From Tolypothrix sp. PCC 7910 (GTDB lineage: Bacteria > Cyanobacteriota > Cyanobacteriia > Cyanobacteriales > Nostocaceae): a stretch of 64,000 nucleotides of DNA. Positions 1 through 9,746 of this stretch are shown here, piece by piece. The notes below the pieces were generated by a model that worked only from the letters and a program-made list of their open reading frames with translations, made no database searches and was not told where the DNA came from. Where the stretch lies: contig NZ_CP050440.1 of the NCBI RefSeq assembly GCF_011769525.1, positions 6,201,501 to 6,265,500 on the forward strand. The letters are read 5' to 3'. Made by a program: the position numbers and the translations under genes. Numbering within the stretch: the stretch's first letter is position 1; each line of letters starts with the position of its first letter.

Positions 1-896
1 TTGAAACAATCCACTACAAAATACATTAATTAATGTTAAAAGCTAATCTAGGTAAAAAGTATGAGCGTTAAAAAAATAACTTTTATTAATATGCAACTGT
101 AATTGTACTGTAATTTTTTTGCCCAAATAATTGGTTTGACAATTTTGATAAACAACAAATTATATGCAGGGAAATTTTTATTTTTATCTAAATAAAATAC
201 GGCATGAGCGTTAAATCAATTTATAACGAGTGCTGTATTCCTAATTTTCAGCAGTTAATGAGCCTTAATTCTGCTGGAAATGTTTTCCGCCTATGCCGTC
301 TAACACGCTCAATACCTACGTAACAATACTGATCTTTTTTGTAGAAATTATCCTAAAATGTCATGATAAATTCATATAAGCAGCAAATAGACATCTATTA
401 ACAGTCTATTTGCTATGCGTTGATGAATTATCCATAAAGTTTTCATGAAATTACATCAGTATTATTGTGGTAAGCACACATTTATGTAAATCATTAATAA
501 GGAGATTTAAAAATAATGACAGCCTCATAAATTTTGATTGATCAGAAGAAATTAGCTAATTTAATTTCACTGATTTATTTAATTAATAATGGGGTTATAA
601 ATTTATTTTTAAATCTAATTTTCTGCCATTTAGAGTATTGCTTTTCAGATCAGGGTTTGCTATATATTAAAGCTTTTTACTCATAAATTAAATTATCTCA
701 CTCTTGAGATAGATGGCATAGTAAGAATTTATCCAATTTCATAAATCTAATTTCAGTTTTGTAGACAAAACTCCAGAAGTTTAACAGTAGCAGATAGTTA
801 GACTGATTAGCTGTGCAGTAATTCAAGATTACCTGATTAATCGATTAAAGCACTTCTCAAAAACTAACCCACAAAAGCCTATTTATTTGGAGGAAA
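1..896. other. Intergenic region upstream of the peptide locus
   Basis: No convincing coding frame is visible in these AT-rich bases. A 12-base word (ATGAGCGTTAAA) occurs twice, near 62 and 204. The stretch presumably holds the promoter of the downstream DUF6875/NRPS pair, but I could not pick a -35/-10 pair with confidence. A purine-rich GGAGGAAA lies immediately before the start codon at 897. Confidence 0.5.
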
Positions 897-1571
897 ATGG
901 AACTCTACACACTGAATGAAATTGAACAGCTTCAGAAAGACCTTCCATACTTGATAGAGACTTCGCAATGGCTACAAAATTTTTTGGCAAAACCTCATGC
1001 TGATTTAGGTAGACCTGGGCCTGTTTGTCCATTTGTACCGAAAGCGATGAAGTTAAATGCTTTAAGAATGAGAGTGATTCGTTTTCAGAATTTGCTGGCG
1101 CAAGAGGTTGAAAATATAATTTTACCTTACCTGCATACTTTCTTAGACTTAGAACCAAAAAATCAAGCGGAAGCTTTAAATAAATCAATATTATTGCTAT
1201 TTCCTGATATTAGTCATGAGGATGCACCGCGACTAATTGATTCTGTGCAAAAAAAACTAAAACCTTTATTCGTAGAAGCTGGGTTAATGTTAGGAGAATT
1301 TCATCGGCGTAATCAAACTCCTGGCTTACATAATCCCCATTTTCGACCCCTGTGTAGTCCTGTTCCAATGTTAGTGATCCGCTTTATGGTGGAATCGGAT
1401 TTACCTTTTTTGGAAAATGCAGCAGATTTAAATATTCGGATTCGCTATCTAGAAGCTTATTTAAACAATTTTGATCAGAGATTTAACGATGAAACCAATT
1501 GCGATCGCGCTCGTCAAGCATTAGCTTTTGCAAGACAACAATTGGAGAAAGAACTTTTAATTATGAAATAA
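897..1571 (+). CDS. DUF6875-like protein linked to an NRPS
   Basis: This 224-residue soluble protein has no signal peptide or membrane segment. A short conserved-looking block near residues 35-50 reads LGRPGPVCPFVPKA, followed by predicted helices. It matches my memory of the DUF6875 family, which often neighbours nonribosomal peptide synthetase genes, but I could not run a search. The start is an ATG directly after a strong GGAGGAAA Shine-Dalgarno sequence. Its stop is about 20 bases before the NRPS start, so the two are almost certainly co-transcribed and translationally close. The neighbourhood suggests a helper, tailoring or substrate-supply role for the peptide product. No catalytic motif is recognised, so the function stays unknown. 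Confidence 0.8.
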   Translation: MELYTLNEIEQLQKDLPYLIETSQWLQNFLAKPHADLGRPGPVCPFVPKAMKLNALRMRVIRFQNLLAQEVENIILPYLHTFLDLEPKNQAEALNKSILLLFPDISHEDAPRLIDSVQKKLKPLFVEAGLMLGEFHRRNQTPGLHNPHFRPLCSPVPMLVIRFMVESDLPFLENAADLNIRIRYLEAYLNNFDQRFNDETNCDRARQALAFARQQLEKELLIMK

Positions 1572-1592
1572 TTGCCATCATCAAAAATAAAT

Positions 1593-4500
1593 ATGAGTAT
1601 AATTAAGAACGATTTAAATAATCAGTACTATGTTCAGGCTGAAATATTAAATAAAAGCAGCCAAACTCAGGATTTACAACAAGAGTATGATACAGCGTTA
1701 TGTCTCCATCAGTTGTTTGAGGCTCAAGTTGAGCGTACACCCAATGCGATCGCAGTCATATTTGAACAGCAGAGATTAACTTACAAAGAGTTAAATACTA
1801 AAGCCAATCAACTAGCAAATTATCTCCAGAATTTAGGTGTGGGGACAGAAGTACTGGTGGGTATTTGTTTAGAACGCTCTTTAGAAATGGTCGTGGGATT
1901 GTTGGGTATACTCAAGGCTGGTGGTGCGTATGTACCGTTAGATCCAGCATATCCCCCAGAGCGTTTAGCTTTCATTTTAGAAAATACGCAAACACCAATA
2001 CTTTTAACTACAAAAAATTTAGTTGAAAATCTAGAAATTCATCAACAGCAAATTATTTGTCTAGATACAGATTGGGAAATTATTGCAGAAAATAATTCAG
2101 CCAATCCTGTAACTGAAGTTACACCAGAAAACTTGAGTTATGTAATTTATACTTCAGGTTCTACAGGCAAACCCAAGGGTGTAATGATTACCCATAGTGG
2201 TATTTGTAATACACTTTTTTGGCGACAAGAAACTTTTAAATTAACTGCACAAGATAAAGTTTTACAGACAATTTCTTTTAGTTTTGACCCCTCTGTTTGG
2301 CAGATATTTTGGCCTTTAGGATTTGGGGGTCAGCTAATTATGGCCCGTCCTGGCGGTCATCAAGACCCTGCTTATTTAATTAAGACAATTGTTGAGCAGC
2401 AAATTACCGTTATGGCTGTGGTACCCTCGATGCTGCGGCTATTACTGGAGGAAAAAGGAATAGAGAATTGTCACTGCTTGAGACATATTACCAGTGGCGG
2501 CGAAGCTTTATCTAATGAACTGATCAAGCGCTTTTATGAAAAACTAAAATTAAATAATGTATTGGTAAATTGTTACGGCCCCACAGAAGCAGCGATTGAT
2601 GCCACTTTTTGGATTTGTCAGCCACAAATTAACTCTAATTTTGCACCGATTGGGAGTGCTATTAGGAATACACAGATTTATATTTTGGATGAAAATTTGC
2701 AGCCTGTAGCTTTTGGAGAAGCAGGTGAATTGCATATAGCTGGTCATGGTATTGCACGCGGATATTTTAACCGTCCCGATTTAACCCAGGAAAAGTTTAT
2801 TCATAATCCGTTGAATAATCCAAAATCCAAAATCCGTCTTGAAAAGTTTGCTCAACGGGGGGGAACCCCCGCACGCAACTTTTCGCAAAATCTAAAATTA
2901 TATAAAACTGGGGATTTAGCTCGTTATTTACCGGATGGTAATATCGAGTTTCTGGGTCGTATTGACCAGCAAGTAAAGATTCGGGGTTTGCGAATTGAAT
3001 TAGGAGAAATCACAGCTGTACTTAGTCAACATTCAGCCGTGAAACAAGCTTTAGTTATCGATAGAGAAGATATTCCTGGGAATCAGCAGCTTGTAGCATA
3101 TTTAGTAGCTGAAGAAATTCCAAGTCAGGGTGAATTACGGCGCTTTTTGCAGGATAAACTACCTGATTACATGGTACCTGCTGCCTTTGTTTTTTTAGAT
3201 ACCCTACCGTTAAACCCTAACGGCAAAATAGACAGGAGTGCATTACCCGCGCCAGATGTATCAACTTTGATTAATACTGTTAACTTTGTCGCACCGCGTA
3301 ACCCAACAGAAGAAATATTAGCTGCAATTTGGGGACAAGTATTAGGCTTAGAAAAAGTTGGGATTGCGGATAACTTCTTTGAAATTGGCGGAAATTCGCT
3401 GCTGGCGACTCAAGTAATTTCCCGACTGCGTTCAGCGTTGAGTGTGGAAATACCATTACGATCGCTCTTTACTAATCCTACCATCGCGAGTTTTACAGAT
3501 GCGATCGCAAAATTGCAAATAGCTGATAACTCTCATCACCAGCCAATTAGCCAAATTAGCAAGAGTGAGGCGATACCGCTATCATTTGCCCAGCAGAGAG
3601 TCTGGTTTATTGAACAATTAGAACCCAATAACCCGACATATATCATTCCAGAAGCCGTCAAGTTACAAGGTCACCTGAATATTGAAGTATTGCAAAAATC
3701 CTTAGATGCAATAGTCGCCCATCACGCCATCCTGAGAACTACATTTATTACAGCAGCAGACGGTAGCCCGATACAAGTTATTCAGCCACCGCGTCCGGTG
3801 GAACTTCAGATTATTCCGCTGTCTTCCCCTTCTCAAATTCAACCAATCCTCAACCAAGAAGCACAAAAACCCTTCAATTTAGCATCAGACTTGATGCTGC
3901 GTGCTAGTTTACTCCAGCTTGATTCACAAGCACATATCTTAGTGATAGCGATGCACCACATCGCCGCTGATGGTTGGTCGATGGGGATATTTTGGCAGCA
4001 GTTAGCCGCAGTTTACGCAGCATTTTTAGCAGGTAAATTATCTCCCTTGACTCCCTTACCCATTCAATATGCTGATTTCGCAATTTGGCAAAGACAACAA
4101 CTTTCAGGAACACAGCTAGAAGGCGAACTCGCATACTGGAAACATCAGCTAGCTGATGCAACCACCGTCTTAGAATTACCCACAGATAAACCTCGTTCTC
4201 CAGTGCAAACCTACCGGGGAGAAAGTCAAACCCTAAAGCTTGCACCAACGCTGAGTAAAGCACTGACAGTAATCTCCCGTCAGCATCATGTGACTTTATT
4301 CATGACTTTATTAGCAGCTTTTGGGACAATGCTGCACCGCTACACCGGACAAGAGGACATACTTATCGGTTCCCCCATTGCGGGACGCAACCGCGCCGAA
4401 CTCGAACAGTTGATTGGCTTCTTTATCAACACAGTTGTGCTGCGAACCAGCTTTACAGGTGACCCGAATTTTTCTACTCTACTAGCGCAAGTGCGCGAAA

Positions 4501-7500
4501 CAGCATTAGCGGCTTACGCACACCAAGATACCCCCTTCGAGAAACTAGTAGAACAACTGCAAATTGAACGCGATACCAGCCGTCATCCCCTGTTTCAAGT
4601 CTGGTTTAATATGCTGAACTTGGGTGATGTCAAGTTAGAACTACCAGGGTTAGCATTAGAACCCCTTGCTTTCACAGAAACCACCTCTAAATTCGACCTC
4701 ACCTTATATATAGTCGAACAAAAGCAGGGAATCGAACTCAAACTAGTCTACAACGCGGATTTATTTAGCTCAGAGCGAATGCAGGAAATGCTGCATCAAT
4801 ACCAACATTTACTCACGCAAATAGTTGCACAGCCGAATCAAAAAATTAGTTCTTATTCTTTGGTAACGCCAACATCTGCGGCTTTATTACCTCAACCTGG
4901 GGAAGTATTAGCAGAACCAGAATATACATTAGTCACTACATTATTTAATTTTTGGGTAGCCACCAACCCCCAAAAGACAGCCATTACTCAAGCTACACAT
5001 CATTGGAGTTACCAACAATTAAGCAACAGCGCCCATCATCTAGCAATGGTGCTACTGAATTATGACGTACAACCAGGAGATGCGATCGCCCTTTATGGTA
5101 CAAAAAGCTTTGGCTTAATTGCTAGTATGCTGGGGATTTTACTCAGTGGTGGGGTATTAGTTACCATTGATTCCCAACTTCCAGCCGAACGTCAGCAGAT
5201 GATTTTATCAGCAGCCAATGCTAAATACTCTATATATATTGATGGAGAGCATTCACAACAGCCAAATATAATTTGCGTAGATTCTAAGACAGCAGCAGTT
5301 ACCAATAATTTGGCAACTCATCAGCAAATTACAACATTACCAACAATTCAACCTGACGATGCAGCATATATTTTCTTCACCTCTGGGACGACAGGAGTAC
5401 CTAAAGGTGTTTTGGGTTGTCACAAAGGGCTAGCGCACTTCTTAAATTGGCAACGGCAAACCTTTAATATTACAGCAGACGACAAAGTCGCACAATTAAC
5501 TGGCTTATCTTTTGATGTCGTCCTCAGAGATATCTTTTTACCCTTAACCAGTGGTGCTACCTTGTGTTTACCAGAAGTTAGCGCCCAAATCGCACCTGAT
5601 CAAATCCTGCATTACTTACAACACCAGCAAATTACCGTACTGCACACAGTACCATCCTTAGCGCGATCGTGGTTAGCTCATGTCCCCCCAGAGGTCACCC
5701 TCGTTAATTTGCGCTGGTTATTCTTTGCGGGTGAACCACTCCCAGAAACACTCATACAGCAATGGCGACAAACATTCCCCGTCTCTGGTGAAATTGTCAA
5801 TCTTTACGGGCCGACAGAAACCACACTCGCCAAATGCTATTACCAAATACCAAATCAACCAACTCCAGGAGTGCAACCCATCGGTTTACCAATACCACAA
5901 ACCCAAGCACTAGTCTTAACACCCCATCAACAACTTTGTGGGATTGGTGAACTCGGTGAGATAGTCATTCGCACACCATTCCGCAGCTTGGGTTACATCA
6001 ACAACCCAACCGAAAACCAAGCGCGGTTTATACAAAATCCCTGGAATGACGACGCACAGGATTTGCTTTACTTTACAGGTGATTACGGCCGCTATCGCCC
6101 AGATGGATTGTTAGAAATCCTTGGTCGGCGTGACCAGCAAGTTAAAATTCGGGGGATACGTATTGAACTGGGAGAAATTGAAAGCATATTAACCCAGCAC
6201 CCAGATATTTTTCAGGCTGTAGTTATTGCCCGTGAAGATATTGCTGATGACAAACGCTTAGTAGCTTACATTATCCCCCATGCCCACACAGTAGCCAACA
6301 TCAACGATTTGCGGCGTTTCCTCAGTAGTCAGTTACCGCAGTACATGGTTCCCACAGCATTTGTCATATTAGACACTTTACCCCTGACTCCCAATGGCAA
6401 ATTAGACCGTCGTGCTTTACCAATACCGCAATTAGACAGCCAAACTACATATATTGCGCCTCGAAATCAAGTTGAACAGCAATTAGTAGAAATTTGGCAA
6501 CAAATTTTAGGCGTAGATGCCGTTGGTATCAGGGATAATTTCTTTGAATTGGGAGGACATTCCCTGTTAGCAGCCAAATTATTTTGGCAAATTGAGCAGA
6601 AATTCGGTCAAAATCTCCCCTTAGCGATTTTGTTTCAATTAGGAACCATTGAAGCCCTAGCAGAAATCCTTAATTCAGAGCAAAAAGCAGTAAATTTACA
6701 TAATAATTGGTCTTCACTAGTAGCAATTCAACCCCAAGGGAATAAACCCCCGTTGTTTTGTGTTCACGGGTTAGGTGGTGAAGTGCTGTGTTTCCGCGAA
6801 TTAGCCATGTATTTGGGAACAGACCAACCATTTTACGGATTGCAAGCAGTAGGTTTGGATGGGAAACAGCCACCCTTGACTAAAATTGCAGAAATGGCGA
6901 CACATTATCTCCAAGAAATTAAAATTATTCAGCCGCATGGCCCTTATTTTCTCGCGGGTTACTCTTTTGGCGGAAACGTCGCCTTTGAAATGGCGCAGCA
7001 ATTGCATCGCCAAGGGGAATCTGTAGAAATTCTAGTGTTATTAGATACTAATCGCTTCGGTTCTGAACAACGCTTACCATTTCATCAGCGAATCGGCGAA
7101 CATTGGCAAAACCTTCGCACAATGGGACTAGCTTATATTAAGCAAAGGCTAGAAGTTTGGCGTAATTGGGCAATCGATAACTTTCAGCGACAACAATATT
7201 TATGGAAAAATCAATCTCAAGAGTCAATACTCAAGGCAAATTATTTCTTTGATATTACGCAAAATCTCTTAGAAACTGACGATTACATCGACATTATCAA
7301 TACAAATATCCAAGCAGTCAAAGAATATCGCTACCATGTTTATCCAGGACGCGTGTTGCTATTGCGTACCGAGGATAAAAATCGTCTAGAAGCCGTAGGT
7401 GTACAATATGATCCGCAATTTGGTTGGGGGGAACTGGTAACTGGAGAATTAGATATCGAATATATCCCCGGTTCCCACCTGAATCTACTCCAAGAACCCT

Positions 7501-7571
7501 TCGTACAAGTCCTAGCAGAAAAATTGCGCGATCGCTTAACTAAGATTGTGGATACTACAAGGGATAATTGA
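1593..7571 (+). CDS. Dimodular nonribosomal peptide synthetase (A-PCP-C-A-PCP-TE)
   Basis: This enzyme of about 1990 residues begins with an adenylation domain (A3 motif YTSGSTGKPKG near 190; NCYGPTEA near 335). It continues with a carrier protein (FEIGGNSLL near 604), a condensation domain of LCL type (MHHIAADGWS near 795), a second adenylation domain (FFTSGTTGVPKG near 1267; NLYGPTETT), a second carrier (FELGGHSLL near 1660) and a C-terminal thioesterase (AGYSFGG near 1795). It should therefore load one amino acid, condense it with a second and release a dipeptide-like product. Aligned by eye to GrsA, the first A pocket reads D-P-W-A-I-S-C-I-D, somewhat serine-like, and the second D-V-R-H-F-A-L-L-A, which I cannot assign. 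The first A domain carries an extra run of about 24 residues near 417-441 derived from a genomic repeat. I chose the ATG at 1593; a TTG at 1572 is also in frame. Confidence 0.93.
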   Translation: MSIIKNDLNNQYYVQAEILNKSSQTQDLQQEYDTALCLHQLFEAQVERTPNAIAVIFEQQRLTYKELNTKANQLANYLQNLGVGTEVLVGICLERSLEMVVGLLGILKAGGAYVPLDPAYPPERLAFILENTQTPILLTTKNLVENLEIHQQQIICLDTDWEIIAENNSANPVTEVTPENLSYVIYTSGSTGKPKGVMITHSGICNTLFWRQETFKLTAQDKVLQTISFSFDPSVWQIFWPLGFGGQLIMARPGGHQDPAYLIKTIVEQQITVMAVVPSMLRLLLEEKGIENCHCLRHITSGGEALSNELIKRFYEKLKLNNVLVNCYGPTEAAIDATFWICQPQINSNFAPIGSAIRNTQIYILDENLQPVAFGEAGELHIAGHGIARGYFNRPDLTQEKFIHNPLNNPKSKIRLEKFAQRGGTPARNFSQNLKLYKTGDLARYLPDGNIEFLGRIDQQVKIRGLRIELGEITAVLSQHSAVKQALVIDREDIPGNQQLVAYLVAEEIPSQGELRRFLQDKLPDYMVPAAFVFLDTLPLNPNGKIDRSALPAPDVSTLINTVNFVAPRNPTEEILAAIWGQVLGLEKVGIADNFFEIGGNSLLATQVISRLRSALSVEIPLRSLFTNPTIASFTDAIAKLQIADNSHHQPISQISKSEAIPLSFAQQRVWFIEQLEPNNPTYIIPEAVKLQGHLNIEVLQKSLDAIVAHHAILRTTFITAADGSPIQVIQPPRPVELQIIPLSSPSQIQPILNQEAQKPFNLASDLMLRASLLQLDSQAHILVIAMHHIAADGWSMGIFWQQLAAVYAAFLAGKLSPLTPLPIQYADFAIWQRQQLSGTQLEGELAYWKHQLADATTVLELPTDKPRSPVQTYRGESQTLKLAPTLSKALTVISRQHHVTLFMTLLAAFGTMLHRYTGQEDILIGSPIAGRNRAELEQLIGFFINTVVLRTSFTGDPNFSTLLAQVRETALAAYAHQDTPFEKLVEQLQIERDTSRHPLFQVWFNMLNLGDVKLELPGLALEPLAFTETTSKFDLTLYIVEQKQGIELKLVYNADLFSSERMQEMLHQYQHLLTQIVAQPNQKISSYSLVTPTSAALLPQPGEVLAEPEYTLVTTLFNFWVATNPQKTAITQATHHWSYQQLSNSAHHLAMVLLNYDVQPGDAIALYGTKSFGLIASMLGILLSGGVLVTIDSQLPAERQQMILSAANAKYSIYIDGEHSQQPNIICVDSKTAAVTNNLATHQQITTLPTIQPDDAAYIFFTSGTTGVPKGVLGCHKGLAHFLNWQRQTFNITADDKVAQLTGLSFDVVLRDIFLPLTSGATLCLPEVSAQIAPDQILHYLQHQQITVLHTVPSLARSWLAHVPPEVTLVNLRWLFFAGEPLPETLIQQWRQTFPVSGEIVNLYGPTETTLAKCYYQIPNQPTPGVQPIGLPIPQTQALVLTPHQQLCGIGELGEIVIRTPFRSLGYINNPTENQARFIQNPWNDDAQDLLYFTGDYGRYRPDGLLEILGRRDQQVKIRGIRIELGEIESILTQHPDIFQAVVIAREDIADDKRLVAYIIPHAHTVANINDLRRFLSSQLPQYMVPTAFVILDTLPLTPNGKLDRRALPIPQLDSQTTYIAPRNQVEQQLVEIWQQILGVDAVGIRDNFFELGGHSLLAAKLFWQIEQKFGQNLPLAILFQLGTIEALAEILNSEQKAVNLHNNWSSLVAIQPQGNKPPLFCVHGLGGEVLCFRELAMYLGTDQPFYGLQAVGLDGKQPPLTKIAEMATHYLQEIKIIQPHGPYFLAGYSFGGNVAFEMAQQLHRQGESVEILVLLDTNRFGSEQRLPFHQRIGEHWQNLRTMGLAYIKQRLEVWRNWAIDNFQRQQYLWKNQSQESILKANYFFDITQNLLETDDYIDIINTNIQAVKEYRYHVYPGRVLLLRTEDKNRLEAVGVQYDPQFGWGELVTGELDIEYIPGSHLNLLQEPFVQVLAEKLRDRLTKIVDTTRDN
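2822..2899. repeat. Palindromic interspersed repeat inside the NRPS coding region
   Basis: A segment with arms GAAAAGTTTGC and GCAACTTTTC around a G7/C5 core can fold into a long hairpin. It is nearly identical to the intergenic copy at 17653-17729. Here it is read in frame and encodes roughly SKIRLEKFAQRGGTPARNF inside the first adenylation domain, just before the LYKTGD motif. Family members normally have only a short linker at this point. Confidence 0.85.
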
Positions 7572-7581
7572 GAGTGAACAA

Positions 7582-7613
7582 TTGTAAAGACGCGATTCAT
7601 CGCGTCTTTACAA
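7582..7613. terminator. Hairpin repeat after the NRPS, likely terminator
   Basis: A perfect 14-base stem (TTGTAAAGACGCGA and its complement) with a TTCA loop starts 10 bases after the NRPS stop. Related, shorter GACGCG hairpins occur at 32040-32059 and 52401-52420, so this is also a member of a dispersed cyanobacterial repeat family. No long T-tract follows, so termination is an inference from position. Confidence 0.6.
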
Positions 7614-7772
7614 GAATTAAGAGTGAAAAGCCGCCTTATTCTCTTGTGCTTTATCCTTATTTATGGGAAATTTTGCCTTCATAACTCCATCATTCCACCT
7701 TAGAACCGGAAACTTCGCCTTCCAAAGTCAAGCGATCGCCTTCACAACCTCATCATTCCACAAAAGAACAGA

Positions 7773-7912
7773 AAACGCCGCACTTGAAACAGAAACATTC
7801 TCACTTGAAACTGGAACATTCTCGTTTAGAACAAGAACGTTCTCGTTTGGAACAGGAATGTTCTCACTTAAAACAGGAACATTCTCGTTTGAAACCGGAA
7901 ACGTCGAGTTTA
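7773..7912. repeat. 21-bp tandem repeat (minisatellite)
   Basis: At least five consecutive 21-base units run from 7794 to 7898, each close to AACATTCTCGTTTGAAACAGG, with degenerate flanking units on both sides. Because the unit is a multiple of three, reading frames stay open across it on both strands and give heptad-like peptides. These look spurious rather than real genes. Confidence 0.85.
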
Positions 7913-8016
7913 GGCGATCGCGCTTGAGAATTTCCTGATCAAGGTTCCTGGTCTGAGGAGAGGCGATCGCGTAAATATGCAAAACTTTCACAAACATTTA
8001 AAAAATTTCAATGTAG

Positions 8017-8044
8017 GGTGCGTTGCGCTGCGCGACAACGCACC
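8017..8044. repeat. Short palindromic repeat (GGTGCGTTG...CAACGCACC)
   Basis: A 9-base perfect stem with a 10-base GC-rich loop lies between the tandem repeat and the end of the GIY-YIG gene. This GGGTGCGTT palindrome is of a type I recall as dispersed in filamentous cyanobacterial genomes. It may also serve as a terminator for the minus-strand gene that ends at 8159. Confidence 0.55.
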
Positions 8045-8158
8045 ATCAACAATTCCTGGTACGTTAGCCTTGATTTTAAAATTGTATTGAGCGAACTTTA
8101 TGAGCAAGTAAATTTGCTGAAATTAAAAAAATTAATCTTTTTTTGAATTATTTGCTGT

Positions 8159-9490
8159 TTAGCTTTTATTTGCTAAAAGTAGCGAGGATAATGAATTACT
8201 TTGCAGCCATACACATAGTTTTATATATGCTTTGGCATCTGGCTTAGATTTATATTCACCGCTTTTAATTTCTTCTAAGACTTTACCAGCAATACTTGAC
8301 TTTACATTTCTAATTAAATCTTCAAACATAGTTAGTGGTAATAGTATACTTTCAACTTCCATCTCGTCTTCACTGAATACAATAGTTTCCACTCTAAATC
8401 TATAGCCACACCATCTGATAGTTGGCAGTATCTCTACTGCATTTTTTAAGTTTTCTATTATATTGTTACGCCCTTGGTCAGGATTTTTATTTCCGTATAT
8501 CAGCCACCAATAAACATTGTGCCTAACAAAATGCTTGACATTTTCGCTAGTACATATCTCTATTTCTACATCATCTACATATATAAATTGACGAGTCATC
8601 ACTCTAGCTTCACCTTCAGCCATTAGTTCTAATCCCTCCCAAGGTTCTACTTCTATTACATCTTGACGATTACTATTGCTCTGATATTTTTTATCAACTA
8701 GTTCTATAGGAATAGGATCATCCTCTAAAGCCTCTAAACCTGAAGCTTCTTCCTTAAACTCTGGTGTATTTTCTAGAAGTATTTCTAGTTGCTCATTGCT
8801 AAAAGCCATAAATTCAACCCCTGCGATAGCGCGACGAGTCGAATTATCCATAAAGTGAACTAAACCTTGAAACGGAGCTACATCTATTCGTATACCGTTG
8901 TATTCAGTCTCCCAATATCCGAATTTTCCTAAACGCTTAGGGTCTGTATGGTACTCTTTCCACTTCAGTGTGCTAGCTTTTTTGTTGATATTTTTTAATG
9001 CAGATCGTATAGTGCCTGATACACCGCGCCTATCGTAAACAGGATAAACCAAATATATTGTTGGTGGTTCTTTATCAGCAATTGGATCGAATCCAAATAT
9101 CATAGTGTTACAGTTAGCCAATTGCTGAAGACTCTGCTGTAATGCTGTCTCGGCTGGAGTTATTTTTCTAATTGGTGCGACCACTTTCGACCAATTCAAC
9201 GGCGGCTTGTATAAATTGATTAGTTCATTTTCGATAGTTGGAAGAGCATTTATTTGATTACTGCAATTTACCCAACTAATATTAATACGCTCTTTGCGAT
9301 TAAATCTTTTTAGCTGTTTAAATCTATGATGTTCTCGCCACCGTGCAGCTAAGTTGATTGTTCTGCCAATATAAATAATTTGACCCTGGCTATCAGAAAC
9401 AAAGTAGATAGCTGCACAATTAGGCAACTTGTCTTTATCTAATAAATAAACCGATGGTAGTTCAGATAAGTTGATGTTTTCTAATAACAT
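8159..9490 (-). CDS. GIY-YIG nuclease-domain protein
   Basis: The 443-residue protein starts with a GIY-YIG nuclease fold. The sequence AAIYFVSDSQGQIIYIGRT near residues 25-45 corresponds to the two strand motifs, and LAARWREHHR carries the usual helix arginine and histidine. A glutamate in TIENELINLYKPPLNW near residue 90 fits the metal-binding position. The remaining 350 residues resemble nothing I can name and contain an acidic middle part. GIY-YIG domains act in repair, homing and restriction, but the target here cannot be deduced. The gene stands alone among repeat-rich spacers, with no partner methylase or transposase nearby. The start is the ATG at 9490, shortly after an in-frame stop. 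Confidence 0.8.
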   Translation of the reverse strand: MLLENINLSELPSVYLLDKDKLPNCAAIYFVSDSQGQIIYIGRTINLAARWREHHRFKQLKRFNRKERINISWVNCSNQINALPTIENELINLYKPPLNWSKVVAPIRKITPAETALQQSLQQLANCNTMIFGFDPIADKEPPTIYLVYPVYDRRGVSGTIRSALKNINKKASTLKWKEYHTDPKRLGKFGYWETEYNGIRIDVAPFQGLVHFMDNSTRRAIAGVEFMAFSNEQLEILLENTPEFKEEASGLEALEDDPIPIELVDKKYQSNSNRQDVIEVEPWEGLELMAEGEARVMTRQFIYVDDVEIEICTSENVKHFVRHNVYWWLIYGNKNPDQGRNNIIENLKNAVEILPTIRWCGYRFRVETIVFSEDEMEVESILLPLTMFEDLIRNVKSSIAGKVLEEIKSGEYKSKPDAKAYIKLCVWLQSNSLSSLLLANKS

Positions 9491-9746
9491 CGCACCACTT
9501 TAGCAAAAAATTAGAATTGAAATTTATCAATAATTAGCTCTTTAAACTATAGATATAATCACTCTATATTTGCCGATAAAAGTAGTGACATCATCTCATC
9601 ATTCTATGGAAGCTACATTTATAGATTTCCCTCAACTTCTCTCAAAATAACATTTACAAATTATTTGAAGAAGCAAACTGGGAATAGGTGAAAAATTGCG
9701 ATCGCTTCTCCTCCTTTCGCCTTTGCACGAAACAACCAAAACAATA

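Noticed and set aside
1572-1592. TTG start for the NRPS directly after the previous stop
   Set aside because: An ATG lies seven codons later and no ribosome-binding site distinguishes the TTG; the ATG is preferred but the choice is not certain.
7663-7997. Overlapping frames on both strands across the 21-bp repeat
   Set aside because: Open only because the repeat unit is a multiple of three; no ribosome-binding site and no protein-like sequence outside the repeat.
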